Assembly (NCBI RefSeq): GCF_008727755.1
Contig: NZ_CP044231.1
Coordinates: 1,054,001-1,118,000 of the forward strand
Length of the DNA: 64,000 bases
Origin: Microbacterium caowuchunii
GTDB lineage: Bacteria; Actinomycetota; Actinomycetes; Actinomycetales; Microbacteriaceae
Reading direction: 5' to 3'
Position 1 is the first letter of the stretch, and each line of letters starts with the position of its first letter. Below the pieces are notes generated by a model. The model did not search any database. It was not told where the DNA came from and saw only the letters and a program-made list of their open reading frames with translations. Made by a program: the position numbers and the translations under genes. Shown piece after piece: positions 7,981 through 16,443 of the stretch.

Positions 7981-8989
7981 TCTCGATCGCGAACGCGGTA
8001 TCGCGCCCGGCCTGGTGACGAAGACGAAGAAGCGTCTCGTCATCGCGTCGGGCCGCTCACACCCCGCGCTCGCGAAGGATGTGGCAGCGGCCCTCGGGAC
8101 CGAGCAGGTGCCCACGGAATACCGGACCTTCGCCTCTGGCGAGATCCTGACCCGATTCGAGGTGTCGATCCGCGGATGCGACATCTTCCTCATCCAGTCC
8201 TTCGGCCCCCCGGTGAACGAGTGGCTGATGGAGCTGCTCATCATGCTGGATGCCGCCAAGCGCGCGTCCGCGAAGCGCATCACGGTCGTCGCGCCCTACT
8301 ACCCCTATTCCCGTCAGGACAAGAAGGGCCGCGGGCGCGAGCCCATCAGTGCCCGTCTGGTCGCGGACCTGCTGCGGACGGCCGGTGCCGACCGCGTCAT
8401 GAGCGTCGACCTGCACGCCGCCCAGATCCAGGGCTTCTTCGACGGCCCGGTCGACCACCTGTTCGCCAAACCCGTGCTGCTGGAGTACTTCCAGCGCACC
8501 CTGAGCCCCGAGGACCGGGCGAAGCTGACGGTCGTCTCGCCGGACACCGGCCGTGTGCGCGTGGCGGACACCTGGTCGGACAGCCTGGGCGCGCCGCTGG
8601 CGATCATCCACAAGCGTCGCGACCCGAACGTCGCCAACCAGGTGACGGTCAACGAGATCGTCGGTTCCGTGGAAGGGCGGGTGTGCCTGCTGGTCGACGA
8701 CATGATCGACACCGGCGGCACGATCGTCAAGGCGGCCCAGGCGCTGAAGGCCAGTGGTGCCGAGCGCGTGATCGTCGCGGCGACCCACGCGGTGTTCAGT
8801 CACCCCGCCGTCTCCCGGCTCCAGGATGCCGCGATCGACGAGGTCGTCGTCACCGACACCATCCCGATCGGCGAGGAGAAGCGCTTCCCCGGTCTCACCG
8901 TCCTTCCGATCGCCCCGCTTCTCGCCCGTGCCATCCGCGAGGTGTTCCAGGATGGTTCGGTCACCAGCATGTTCAACGGCGCGGCCTGA
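7955..8989 (+). CDS. prs: ribose-phosphate pyrophosphokinase (PRPP synthetase)
   Basis: A 344-residue enzyme that makes PRPP from ribose-5-phosphate and ATP for nucleotides, histidine and tryptophan. Recognisable elements are IASGRSHPALAKDVAAALG near the N-terminus, PYYPYSRQDKKGRGREPISA (the ATP and catalytic flexible-loop region), DLHAAQIQGFFDGPVDHL and the PRPP loop LVDDMIDTGGTI. The N-terminus is about 20 residues longer than in E. coli Prs. I chose the ATG at 7955, which lies inside the end of glmU and is preceded by GGAATCGGG. The glmU-prs order is the same as in mycobacteria, where both serve wall sugar synthesis. Confidence 0.95.
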   Translation: MARKDKTVDLDRERGIAPGLVTKTKKRLVIASGRSHPALAKDVAAALGTEQVPTEYRTFASGEILTRFEVSIRGCDIFLIQSFGPPVNEWLMELLIMLDAAKRASAKRITVVAPYYPYSRQDKKGRGREPISARLVADLLRTAGADRVMSVDLHAAQIQGFFDGPVDHLFAKPVLLEYFQRTLSPEDRAKLTVVSPDTGRVRVADTWSDSLGAPLAIIHKRRDPNVANQVTVNEIVGSVEGRVCLLVDDMIDTGGTIVKAAQALKASGAERVIVAATHAVFSHPAVSRLQDAAIDEVVVTDTIPIGEEKRFPGLTVLPIAPLLARAIREVFQDGSVTSMFNGAA

Positions 8990-9017
8990 GCTTCTCCGAG
9001 CATCCGCATAGGCGCAG

Positions 9018-9065
9018 CGGTCACGATGGTCCATGTGCACGCATGAAGCGTGGACCCCGTGACCG
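9018..9065. other. intergenic hairpin between prs and the flavin module
   Basis: Two nested stems (CGGTCAC at 9018-9024 with 9059-9065, and GGTCCA at 9028-9033 with 9051-9056) enclose a 17-nt loop. It may terminate prs transcription or structure the leader of the following operon. There is no T-tract. Confidence 0.5.
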
Positions 9066-9105
9066 CCGCCGGCGGGCCCGATACGCCGCATCCTGGAGGA
9101 CCGTG

Positions 9106-9537
9106 ATGATCCGAGACCATGCCGTACCCCGTCCCGTCCGCTCGGCGCTGGCGCTCTTCGGCGTCGCCGGGGCGGTCAGCCTGGCCGGGTGCGCCACGGC
9201 GGATGCGGGAGGGGCCGGGGCCGCCTCGGACACGTCGGCGGGATACGCCGACGGCACGTACAGTGCGTCGGGCGCGTATCAGACGCCGGAGTCCGTGGAA
9301 TCGGTGGAGGTCACCGTCACCCTCGAGGACGACGTGATCACGGCGGTCGAGGTCGTCGGCGATCCGCAGGCGCGGGAATCCCAGCGGTACCAGTCGCAGT
9401 TCATCGGCGGGATCGCCGATGAGGTGGTGGGCAAGCGGATCGACGAGATCTCGGTCAGCCGCGTCGCCGGTTCGTCCCTCACGAGCGGCGGGTTCAACAA
9501 GGCGATCGAGCAGATCAAGGGTGAGGCAGCGGCCTGA
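9106..9537 (+). CDS. FMN-binding domain lipoprotein (RnfG/NqrC-like)
   Basis: A 143-residue exported protein that should carry covalently bound FMN. After an N-terminal hydrophobic segment comes a lipobox SLAGC, so the mature protein is membrane-anchored outside. The FMN-binding domain (PF04205 type) follows: GTYSASGAYQTPE, VEVTVTLEDDVITAVEVVGD, and near the C-terminus GSSLTSGGFNKAI. That last motif aligns with the SGAT-type flavinylation site, a serine replacing the usual threonine acceptor. GGAGGA precedes the ATG by 5 nt. The next gene encodes the ApbE enzyme that attaches FMN to such sites, so the two form a substrate-enzyme pair within a four-domain redox module. Confidence 0.87.
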   Translation: MIRDHAVPRPVRSALALFGVAGAVSLAGCATADAGGAGAASDTSAGYADGTYSASGAYQTPESVESVEVTVTLEDDVITAVEVVGDPQARESQRYQSQFIGGIADEVVGKRIDEISVSRVAGSSLTSGGFNKAIEQIKGEAAA

Positions 9538-9538
9538 C

Positions 9539-10396
9539 ATGGCGGCGCTCTGGCGGTTCGATGCGATCGGCACCCGCTGGGAGATCGAGACCGATGAGCC
9601 GCTCGGTGCGGGGGCGCGCGCCCGGGTCGAGGCTCTCATCCGCGACTTCGACGCGACCTGGTCGCGATTCCGCCCCGACTCGCTCGTGAGCGTCCTCGCG
9701 GCATCCGGCGGGCGGATCCCCCTCCCGGCGGATGCCGCCGCGATGCTCGACGTGTACCGCGAGCTCTCGGACGCGACCGGCGGCGCCGTCAACCCGCTGG
9801 TCGGCGATGCGCTCGCCCGGCGCGGCTACGACCCCGAGTACTCGCTGGTCGACGGGGGCGCCGTGATCTCGCCTCCGGACTGGACCGCGGAGCTGACCTG
9901 GGACAGCGCGGAGCTGCACCTGCGCGCCGCGGCGACGGTCGATGTCGGCGCGGTGGGCAAGGGGCGCCTGGTCGACCTGGTGCTGGCGTGCATCCTGCCG
10001 GACGCCTCGGGGACCGTCGTCGTCGACGCGGGCGGCGACCTCGCGGTCCACGGGGGTCCGGTGCGGGTGGGCCTCGAGCATCCGTACGACCCGAGTCGGG
10101 CGATCGGCGTGATGGAGGTGGAGGACGCGGCGCTGTGCGCCTCGGCGACGAACCGCCGCGCCTGGGGCGACGGCCTGCACCACGTGCTGGATGCCCGTAC
10201 CGGCGAGCCGGTACGGCGGATCGCGGCCACCTGGGCGCTGGCGGCCGACGCCCTGCACGCGGACGCCGCGGCGACCGCGTTGTTCTTCGAGGGCGGTCCG
10301 GAGCTGGCTGCGCGCTGGGGCGTCGAGTGGGTGCGGATGGCGACCGACGGGCGCGCGGAGTGGTCGCCCGCCGCGCGGGCGGAGGTCTTCCGATGA
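9539..10396 (+). CDS. apbE: FAD:protein FMN transferase
   Basis: This 285-residue flavin transferase uses FAD and Mg2+ to attach FMN to a Ser or Thr of partner proteins. ApbE hallmarks are visible in order: WSRFRPDSLVS near residue 41, AVNPLVGDAL near 83, VDVGAVGKGRLVD near 139, VVVDAGGDLAV near 160, ATNRRAW near 203, HHVLDARTGEP near 215 and the metal-binding DALHADAAATALF near 238. It begins 1 nt after the stop of the FMN-binding lipoprotein gene and ends in ATGA overlap with the membrane reductase, so it is the middle gene of a tight operon. At 285 residues it is slightly shorter than most ApbE proteins and has no signal peptide, so it acts in the cytoplasm or is not exported by the usual route. 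Confidence 0.92.
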   Translation: MAALWRFDAIGTRWEIETDEPLGAGARARVEALIRDFDATWSRFRPDSLVSVLAASGGRIPLPADAAAMLDVYRELSDATGGAVNPLVGDALARRGYDPEYSLVDGGAVISPPDWTAELTWDSAELHLRAAATVDVGAVGKGRLVDLVLACILPDASGTVVVDAGGDLAVHGGPVRVGLEHPYDPSRAIGVMEVEDAALCASATNRRAWGDGLHHVLDARTGEPVRRIAATWALAADALHADAAATALFFEGGPELAARWGVEWVRMATDGRAEWSPAARAEVFR

Positions 10397-11961
10397 GGGC
10401 GTCGTTCGTCTCCGGATGGAACCGGGTCACGGCGGTCCTCGGGCGGCTCTCCATGTACCGGCTCGTGCTGCTCGCTCTCGCGGTGCTCGCGGTGGTGGCG
10501 CTGCTCCTGTCCTTCTTCGGCCTGGTGGTCCCGGCGCCGGCGGAGCTGGTCACGACGGCGGTGGTGCTGGTGGCCGTGTCGGCGGGCGCGGACGCCGCCG
10601 CGCAGCGACTGCTGCGCCTTCCGCTCCGGCTCGAGTCCTCACTCGTCACCGCGGGGATCCTGCTGTTCGTCCTGCGCCCGACCCTGGAGCCGATGGGTCT
10701 GGTCGGCGTCGCGGTCGCAGCCCTCGCCGCATCCGTGTCGAAGTACCTCCTGGTGTGGCGCGGACGGCACATCTTCAACCCGGCCGCGGTGGGCGCCACC
10801 GTGGTCACCGTGGTCGCGGCGCTCCTCCCGCTGGATTCCGGGATCGGCGGAGCGGCGTGGTGGGTGGGCACGCCGGTGTTGTTCGGTCCGGTGCTGCTGT
10901 GCGGACTCGCGGTGCTGTGGCGGACGGAGAAGGTCCGCGTGGCCGGGGTGTTCCTGCTCGTCGCCGTGGCGGTCAACCTCATCCGGGTCGTGGTGCAGTA
11001 CCAGGAGTCGGGCTTCGAACTGGACTTCCCGATGGTGGCGGGCCAGGTGCTCACCTCGTCGCCGTTCCTGTTCCTCGGCGCCTTCATGCTGTCCGAGCCC
11101 CTCACGCTGCCCCCGCGGCGCCGCCAGCAGCTCGTGGTCGCCGTGCTCGTCGGGCTCCTGGCCGGGTGGCCGATCCCGCTCGGCGCCGTGACGCTCGGGC
11201 AGGAGCGGGCGCTGCTGATCGGCAATCTGGTGGCGTTCGCCTTCTGCGTCCGCGCCGCGGTGCGGCTGCGCCTCACCGCCCGCGTCGTCCCCGCCCCCAC
11301 GGTGCGGGAGCTCGTCCTGCACGCGGAGCGCCCGCTGGCGTTCGTCCCGGGGCAGTACCTGGAGCTGGACGTCCCGCACCGACGGCCGGACGCGCGGGGG
11401 ACGCGGCGCCCGTTCAGCATCCTGTCCGCTCCCGAGGACCTGCCGGTCGTGCGTGTCGCGTACCGCGACGGCACCGGCCCGCAGAGCACCTACAAGCGGG
11501 CGCTGGCAGAGGTCGCCCCCGGACAGGAGCTCGCGGTGACCGGCGTCTGGGGCGACTTCGTCCTCCCGGCCGACCGCGCGCAGCCCCTCCTCATGGTCGC
11601 CGCGGGGATCGGCGTCACGCCGTTCGTCTCGCAGTTGCGGCACCTGACCGCGGCGGGGGAGCGACGCGACGTGGTGCTGGTGCTCGTGGCTTCGGATGCG
11701 GCGCAGCTCGTGTTCCGCGATGAGATCGCCGCCTCCGGTGTCCCGGTCGTCGTCTTCACCCCGGACCCGCCCGACCCGCTGCCCGAGGGGTGGAGGTGGG
11801 CGGGGGGCGCGCGCATCGACGCGGCGGGGCTCGAGCGCGCCGTGCCGGATCTGCGGACGCGGCACGCCTACATCTCCGGCCCGCCCGGACTCATCGCGGA
11901 TCTGGCGCCCGCGCTGCGGTCGGCGCGCGCGGTCACCACGGACGCGTTCGCCGGGTACTGA
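10393..11961 (+). CDS. NqrB/RnfD-like membrane domain fused to FAD/NAD(P)H reductase
   Basis: A 522-residue two-part protein. Residues 1 to about 295 hold roughly eight to ten hydrophobic helices resembling NqrB/RnfD, including the family-typical FNPAAVGAT after WRGRHI. Residues about 300-522 form a ferredoxin-NADP reductase domain: PGQYLELDV, RRPFSIL (flavin-binding RxxS) near 338, AAGIGVTPF (pyridine nucleotide) near 403 and a C-terminal YISGPPGL. It would oxidise cytosolic NAD(P)H, pass electrons through the membrane part and deliver them to the flavinylated lipoprotein outside. The SGAT flavinylation motif of true RnfD is not seen in the membrane part. In Nqr and Rnf these functions are on separate subunits, so the fusion is unusual. 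Start is the ATG overlapping apbE by 4 nt. Confidence 0.85.
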   Translation: MRASFVSGWNRVTAVLGRLSMYRLVLLALAVLAVVALLLSFFGLVVPAPAELVTTAVVLVAVSAGADAAAQRLLRLPLRLESSLVTAGILLFVLRPTLEPMGLVGVAVAALAASVSKYLLVWRGRHIFNPAAVGATVVTVVAALLPLDSGIGGAAWWVGTPVLFGPVLLCGLAVLWRTEKVRVAGVFLLVAVAVNLIRVVVQYQESGFELDFPMVAGQVLTSSPFLFLGAFMLSEPLTLPPRRRQQLVVAVLVGLLAGWPIPLGAVTLGQERALLIGNLVAFAFCVRAAVRLRLTARVVPAPTVRELVLHAERPLAFVPGQYLELDVPHRRPDARGTRRPFSILSAPEDLPVVRVAYRDGTGPQSTYKRALAEVAPGQELAVTGVWGDFVLPADRAQPLLMVAAGIGVTPFVSQLRHLTAAGERRDVVLVLVASDAAQLVFRDEIAASGVPVVVFTPDPPDPLPEGWRWAGGARIDAAGLERAVPDLRTRHAYISGPPGLIADLAPALRSARAVTTDAFAGY

Positions 11962-11985
11962 GCCGCATCCCCGCGACCCGCGGCG

Positions 11986-13665
11986 TCAGCCGCGGTGGGC
12001 CCGGTAGTACTCCAGCAGCGAGCGCGTGGAGGCGTCCTGGGCGGCCGTCGCGTCCGCATCCCCCTCGATGGCCGGCGCGATCTGCAGGGCCAGCTGCTTA
12101 CCGAGCTCCACGCCCCACTGGTCGAAGGAGTTGATGCCCCACACCGCTCCCTGGGTGAACGTGATGTGCTCGTACAGGGCGATGAGCTGCCCGAGGACGG
12201 CGGGGGTCAGCGCGGGGGCGAAGAGGGAGGTGGTCGGGCGGTTGCCGGGGAAGGTGCGGGCGGCCACGAGCGGCCCGGTCGTCCCCTCCGCCTCGACCTC
12301 CTGCGCCGTCTTGCCGAAGGCGAGCGCCTTGGTCTGTGCGAGGAAGTTCGACAGCAGGAGGCCGTGTACGTCGCGGCCCCCGTCCGTCAGCGGGTAGGCC
12401 GGGTTCACGAACGCGATGAAGTCGGCCGGGATGAGGCGGGTGCCCTGGTGGATGAGCTGGTAGAACGCGTGCTGCCCGTTCGTCCCCGGCTCTCCCCAGA
12501 AGACCTCGCCGGTGTCGGTCGTGACCGGGGTGCCGTCCCAGCGGACGGACTTGCCGTTGGATTCCATGGTCAGCTGCTGCAGGTAGGCGGGGAACCGGCT
12601 GAGCTGCTGGGCGTAGGGGAGGACGGCGTGCGACTGGGCGCCGAGGAAGTTCGTGTACCAGACGTTGAGGAGGCCCATGAGGACCGGGACGTTGCGCTCG
12701 AGCGGCGTGGTCCGCACGTGCTCGTCGACGGCGTGGAAGCCGCCGAGCAGCTCGCGGAACGCGTCCGGGCCGAGCGCGATCGCGAGCGACAGGCCGATGG
12801 CGGAGTCGACGGAGTAGCGACCACCGACCCAGTCCCAGAACCCGAAGGCGTTCTGCGGGTCGATGCCGAACTCGGCGACCCGATCGAGCGCGGTGGACAC
12901 CGCGACGAAGTGGTGGGCGACGGCATCCTTCCGGGCGGTCTCGTCGTCCGCGATCGCTCCGGCGGCGGCGAGCCGCTCCCACATCCAGTCGCGCGCGAGA
13001 CGGGCGTTGGTCAGCGTCTCGAGGGTGGTGAACGTCTTCGATGCGACGACGAACAGCGTGGTGGCCGGGTCGAGGTCGGCCGTCTTCTGGGCGATGTCGG
13101 TCGGGTCGATGTTGGAGACGAACCGCGCCTCGATCCCGGCGTCGGCGAGGGGCTTGAGCGCCTCATAGACCATCACCGGCCCGAGGTCCGAGCCACCGAT
13201 GCCGATGTTCACGACATGGGTGACCTTCTCGCCGGTCACACCCGTCCACTCTCCCGACCGGACCCGGTCGGCGAACGCGGAGACCTCGGCGAGCACCGCC
13301 TGCACGTCGTGGTCGACGTCCTGGCCGTCGACGACGAGCGCGGGCTCGCTCCCTGCGGGACGGCGGAGCGCCGTGTGCAGCACGGCACGGTCCTCCGTGG
13401 TGTTGATGTGCGCGCCGCGCAGCATCTCGGCGAAGCGCTCGGCGACACCCGTCTGCTCGGCGAGCCGGACGAGTGCGGCGAGGACGTCGTCGGTGACGAG
13501 GTTCTTGGAGAGGTCGACGTGCAGGTCCCCGAGCGGCAGACTGTACCGTTCCACCCGGCCCGGGTCCGTCGCGAACCATTCCCGGAGATCCGGGGCGAAG
13601 GTGCGGCGGAGCTCTTCGAGCTCGGCCCAGGCGGAGGTGGTGGTGGCATCGATGGGGCTGGTCAC
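11986..13665 (-). CDS. pgi: glucose-6-phosphate isomerase
   Basis: This 559-residue cytosolic enzyme interconverts glucose-6-phosphate and fructose-6-phosphate. The family signatures are all present: [16 protein letters not shown] and SKTFTT for phosphate binding, [33 protein letters not shown] and [14 protein letters not shown]. Length is normal for the long bacterial/eukaryotic-type isomerase. The start is the GTG at 13665, 7 nt behind a TAGCGT box, which suggests leaderless transcription. It is convergent with the flavin module and stands alone, although gnd and gntK of the neighbouring pentose phosphate branch lie within 5 kb. Confidence 0.97.
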   Translation of the reverse strand: MTSPIDATTTSAWAELEELRRTFAPDLREWFATDPGRVERYSLPLGDLHVDLSKNLVTDDVLAALVRLAEQTGVAERFAEMLRGAHINTTEDRAVLHTALRRPAGSEPALVVDGQDVDHDVQAVLAEVSAFADRVRSGEWTGVTGEKVTHVVNIGIGGSDLGPVMVYEALKPLADAGIEARFVSNIDPTDIAQKTADLDPATTLFVVASKTFTTLETLTNARLARDWMWERLAAAGAIADDETARKDAVAHHFVAVSTALDRVAEFGIDPQNAFGFWDWVGGRYSVDSAIGLSLAIALGPDAFRELLGGFHAVDEHVRTTPLERNVPVLMGLLNVWYTNFLGAQSHAVLPYAQQLSRFPAYLQQLTMESNGKSVRWDGTPVTTDTGEVFWGEPGTNGQHAFYQLIHQGTRLIPADFIAFVNPAYPLTDGGRDVHGLLLSNFLAQTKALAFGKTAQEVEAEGTTGPLVAARTFPGNRPTTSLFAPALTPAVLGQLIALYEHITFTQGAVWGINSFDQWGVELGKQLALQIAPAIEGDADATAAQDASTRSLLEYYRAHRG

Positions 13666-13672
13666 ACCCTTT

Positions 13673-13678
13673 ACGCTA
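13673..13678 (-). promoter_or_regulatory. -10 box of pgi
   Basis: Minus-strand TAGCGT, 7 nt before the GTG start of pgi. Confidence 0.5.
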
Positions 13679-13733
13679 GCGGCTCGTCCACCTCCCCGTC
13701 AGATCGTCCGGGAGGGCGGGGGAGCGTGCGGGA

Positions 13734-15191
13734 TCAGTCCGCGGGCGCGGGGTCGGCGGGCTTCGCCGGGAGCCGCACGGTGAACGTCGTGTCGCCGGGG
13801 TGGGAGCGCACGGAGATGTCGCCGCCGTGCGCCTGCACGATCGCGCGGGCGATCGACAGGCCGAGCCCGGTGCCGCCGGTCTTGCGCGCGCGCGACGTGT
13901 CGCCGCGCGAGAAGCGTTCGAACAGCTCATCGGCCACGGCAGGATCGACCCCGGGGCCGTCGTCGTGCACGCGCAGGACCGCGTCGGAGCCCTCGTGGGA
14001 GACGCTCACAGCGACGCGCGTGCCCGGCGGGGTGTGCGTGCGCGCGTTCGCCAGCAGGTTCGCGACCACCTGGGTGATCCGGCCCTCGTCGCCGGCCAGG
14101 ATGACCGGCTCCTCGTCGAGGTCCAGCTCCCATCGATGGTCGGGACCCGCCGCCTGCGCGTCGCCGACCGCCTCGATCACGACCCGGGACAGGTCCACGG
14201 TCCCGTACACGAGCTCCTGTCCTTCTTCGAGCCGGGCCAGCAGCAGGAGATCCTCCACGAGCCGGGTCATGCGCAGCGACTGGGCCTGGATGCGGGTGAG
14301 GGCGGACTCGGTGTTCTCGCTCAGCGTGGGGTCCCGCAGGGACAGCTCGGAGTACCCCCGGATCGACGCGAGCGGGGTGCGCAGCTCATGGCTGGCATCG
14401 GCGACGAAGCGCCGCATCCGCTCCTCGTTGCGCTGGCGCGCATCCAGCGACACGCTGACGTGGTCGAGGAGGGTGTTCAGTGCAGCGCCCACCCGCCCGA
14501 TCTCGGTGCTGTCGTCGGCCTCCGCGGTGGGGACGCGTTCCGCGATCGTGACCGCGCCCTCGGACAAGGGTTGCGCGGCGACCCGCTCCGCGGTCGCTGC
14601 GACATCGCGCAGGGGCCGGAGGCTCCGGCGGATGATGATCGCCAGCACCACGCCGAGGAGGATCAGGCCGCCGGCGGTGACCAGCGCCACCGTCGTGAGG
14701 ATCTGCGCGAGGGTGGTGGTGACCTCGGAAGTCGGCAGCCCGACGACGGCGAACTGGCCGCCGGAGCCGCCGGTCATGTACACGCGGTATTCGCCGAGCC
14801 CGGTGACGGCCACGGTCGTGAAGCCCGGCTGCTCGATGCTCTGCACGAGCGCGTAGACCTGTTCGTCGGTGAGTGGGGTGACCGTCTCGTCGCCTGCCAC
14901 GTATGCCCCCGTGGCGTCGCCGAAGGAGGAGCGGTAGACCAGCAGGGTCCCCGCCTCCTGGCGGCCGTCGGAGAGGATGTCCGCGGCGGTGCTGTTGGGG
15001 TACGCGCGGAGCTGACCCAGCGACTGCACCTGGGCGTTGAGGTTCTCCTGCATGATCGAGCTGAGGATCGTGCCGGTGGCGAGTCCGACGGCCCCCAGGA
15101 TGACCGCCACCATGCCGATCACCGCCGTCATCAGCCGGGACTGCAGGGTCATCCGTGCGCGCCGGGGACGGGCGTCGATGTCGTCGGTCAC
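13734..15191 (-). CDS. sensor histidine kinase (TrcS/PhoR type)
   Basis: A 485-residue membrane kinase. Transmembrane helices at about 21-44 and 162-187 enclose an extracytoplasmic sensor domain of about 115 residues, followed by a HAMP linker. The phosphoacceptor is His268 in DASHELRTPLASIRGY, and the ATPase domain shows NLLANARTHT, DDGPGVD, FERFSRGD and GGTGLGLSIA. It is translated from an ATG overlapping the stop of the response regulator by 4 nt, so the pair is regulator first, kinase second. The stimulus is unknown. The HELRTPL box and layout resemble mycobacterial TrcS, but this is family-level similarity only. Confidence 0.9.
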   Translation of the reverse strand: MTDDIDARPRRARMTLQSRLMTAVIGMVAVILGAVGLATGTILSSIMQENLNAQVQSLGQLRAYPNSTAADILSDGRQEAGTLLVYRSSFGDATGAYVAGDETVTPLTDEQVYALVQSIEQPGFTTVAVTGLGEYRVYMTGGSGGQFAVVGLPTSEVTTTLAQILTTVALVTAGGLILLGVVLAIIIRRSLRPLRDVAATAERVAAQPLSEGAVTIAERVPTAEADDSTEIGRVGAALNTLLDHVSVSLDARQRNEERMRRFVADASHELRTPLASIRGYSELSLRDPTLSENTESALTRIQAQSLRMTRLVEDLLLLARLEEGQELVYGTVDLSRVVIEAVGDAQAAGPDHRWELDLDEEPVILAGDEGRITQVVANLLANARTHTPPGTRVAVSVSHEGSDAVLRVHDDGPGVDPAVADELFERFSRGDTSRARKTGGTGLGLSIARAIVQAHGGDISVRSHPGDTTFTVRLPAKPADPAPAD

Positions 15192-15916
15192 TGCGGCGCT
15201 TTGATCATGTATCCGACACCGCGCACGGTGTGGATCAGCGGCTCGCGTCCCTGATCGATCTTCTTGCGCAGGTAGGAGATGTAGAGCTCGACGACGCTGG
15301 ATCGGCCGCCGAAGTCGTAGTTCCAGACGCGGTCGAGGATCTGCGCTTTGGAGACGACGCGCCGCTGGTTGCGCATCAGATAGCGCAGCAGCTCGAACTC
15401 CGTGGCGGTCAACTCGATCTCGGTCCCCGCCCGCTCCACCTCGTGGCTGTCCTCGTTGAGCGTCAGGTCGCCGACGCGCAGGATGGGCTCCGCATCGCTG
15501 GCCTGAGCGGTGCCGGCGCGCCGCATCAGGCCGCGCAGTCGCGCGACGACCTCCTCCAGGCTGAACGGCTTGGTGACGTAGTCGTCACCACCGGCGGTGA
15601 GGCCCGCCACGCGGTCGGAGACGGCGTCGCGGGCGGTCAGGAAGAGCACCGGCACGTCGTTGCCAGACTGGCGCAACCGCTGCAGGACGGCCATCCCGTC
15701 GAGGTCGGGCATCATGATGTCCAGCACCATCGCGTCCGGCTCGAACTCGCGGGCCGCCTGCAGCGCCTGGAAGCCGGATGCGGCGGCGCGCACGTCCCAG
15801 CCCTCCATTCTGAGGGCCATGGAGAGCAGATCGGTCAGCATCTGCTCGTCGTCGACGACGAGGACGCGCGGCGGCTGTCCGTCGGCGCGGTGCAGGGTGG
15901 TAGCGGGCGTGGCCAT
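15188..15916 (-). CDS. OmpR/PhoB-type response regulator
   Basis: A 242-residue regulator. The receiver domain has the acidic pair in VVDDE (residues 20-24), phosphoacceptor Asp66 in LDIMMPDLDG and the conserved lysine in YVTKPF. The C-terminal winged helix ends in RTVSKAQ-type wing residues and the typical VELYISYLRKKID recognition region followed by TVRGVGYM. A GACAAT box lies 7 nt before the ATG, so the kinase operon probably starts with this gene on a leaderless or nearly leaderless mRNA. The target genes are not evident from the window; autoregulation is usual. Confidence 0.92.
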   Translation of the reverse strand: MATPATTLHRADGQPPRVLVVDDEQMLTDLLSMALRMEGWDVRAAASGFQALQAAREFEPDAMVLDIMMPDLDGMAVLQRLRQSGNDVPVLFLTARDAVSDRVAGLTAGGDDYVTKPFSLEEVVARLRGLMRRAGTAQASDAEPILRVGDLTLNEDSHEVERAGTEIELTATEFELLRYLMRNQRRVVSKAQILDRVWNYDFGGRSSVVELYISYLRKKIDQGREPLIHTVRGVGYMIKAPQ

Positions 15917-15923
15917 ACCCTCG

Positions 15924-15929
15924 ATTGTC
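15924..15929 (-). promoter_or_regulatory. -10-like box of the first two-component operon
   Basis: Minus-strand GACAAT, 7 nt before the ATG at 15916; a GAGGG run in the spacer could also serve as a ribosome site. Confidence 0.35.
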
Positions 15930-15990
15930 CGCGAACTCCTATGGGATTCCTATGGAGCAACCTATGCGCCCGCTGGGAGCGGCGGTGTCG

Positions 15991-16443
15991 TCAGCCCGGC
16001 GCCGGGCGGTCGCGCCGGGACGCGGACCCGCGGCCGGTGCGCAGAACGGTGCGCACGATGAGGGCGCCGAGGACCGAGCCGAGGGTGTTGGCCAGGAGGT
16101 CCCGGACATCGGCCACCCGGTCGGCGAGCACCAGGGCCTGGACGCCCTCGATCGCTCCGCTGAGGGCGAGACCGATCGCCGCCGCCCACCACCATCCGGC
16201 CCGGCGGCCCAGCCACAGCAGCGCCAGAGCGCCGGCGGGCACGAACAGCACGACGTTGGCGACGAATTCGAGCATGTCGAAGCTGACCCACGCCGACGGT
16301 GGCCAGGTGCCGAGGGCGGCCGCGATGCCTCGCAGCGCGCCCCCGGTACCGGCCGCATCGTCGTTGCCCAGCGTGAGCCGGCCGAGGACCAGCAGATAAC
16401 CGGCCGTCGCGATCGCGAGCCACGCCCGCGCGCGGTGGGTCAG
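15991..16443 (-). CDS. VanZ-like membrane protein, apparent CTG start
   Basis: A 150-residue protein with four hydrophobic helices and the VanZ pattern: an N-terminal helix (WLAIATAGYLLVLGRL), then FVANVVLFVPAGALALLWLG, SGAIEGVQAL and VRDLLANTLGSVLGAL. VanZ proteins are associated with teicoplanin resistance in enterococci; in actinobacteria their role is unclear. In this frame no ATG, GTG or TTG occurs between the end of gnd and the middle of the protein (first ATG at about residue 57). The position expected for a start is CTG at 16443-16441, which shares CTGA with the gnd stop exactly as neighbouring genes share ATGA or GTGA. So CTG initiation with translational coupling is the best reading; a sequencing error at one base is the alternative. 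Confidence 0.65.
   Translation of the reverse strand: MTHRARAWLAIATAGYLLVLGRLTLGNDDAAGTGGALRGIAAALGTWPPSAWVSFDMLEFVANVVLFVPAGALALLWLGRRAGWWWAAAIGLALSGAIEGVQALVLADRVADVRDLLANTLGSVLGALIVRTVLRTGRGSASRRDRPAPG

Noticed and set aside
15991..16443. Glycopeptide resistance from the VanZ-like gene
   Set aside because: No vanHAX or vanRS-type genes; the adjacent two-component system is separated by its own orientation block and resembles TrcRS. VanZ-like genes are common in actinobacteria without resistance.
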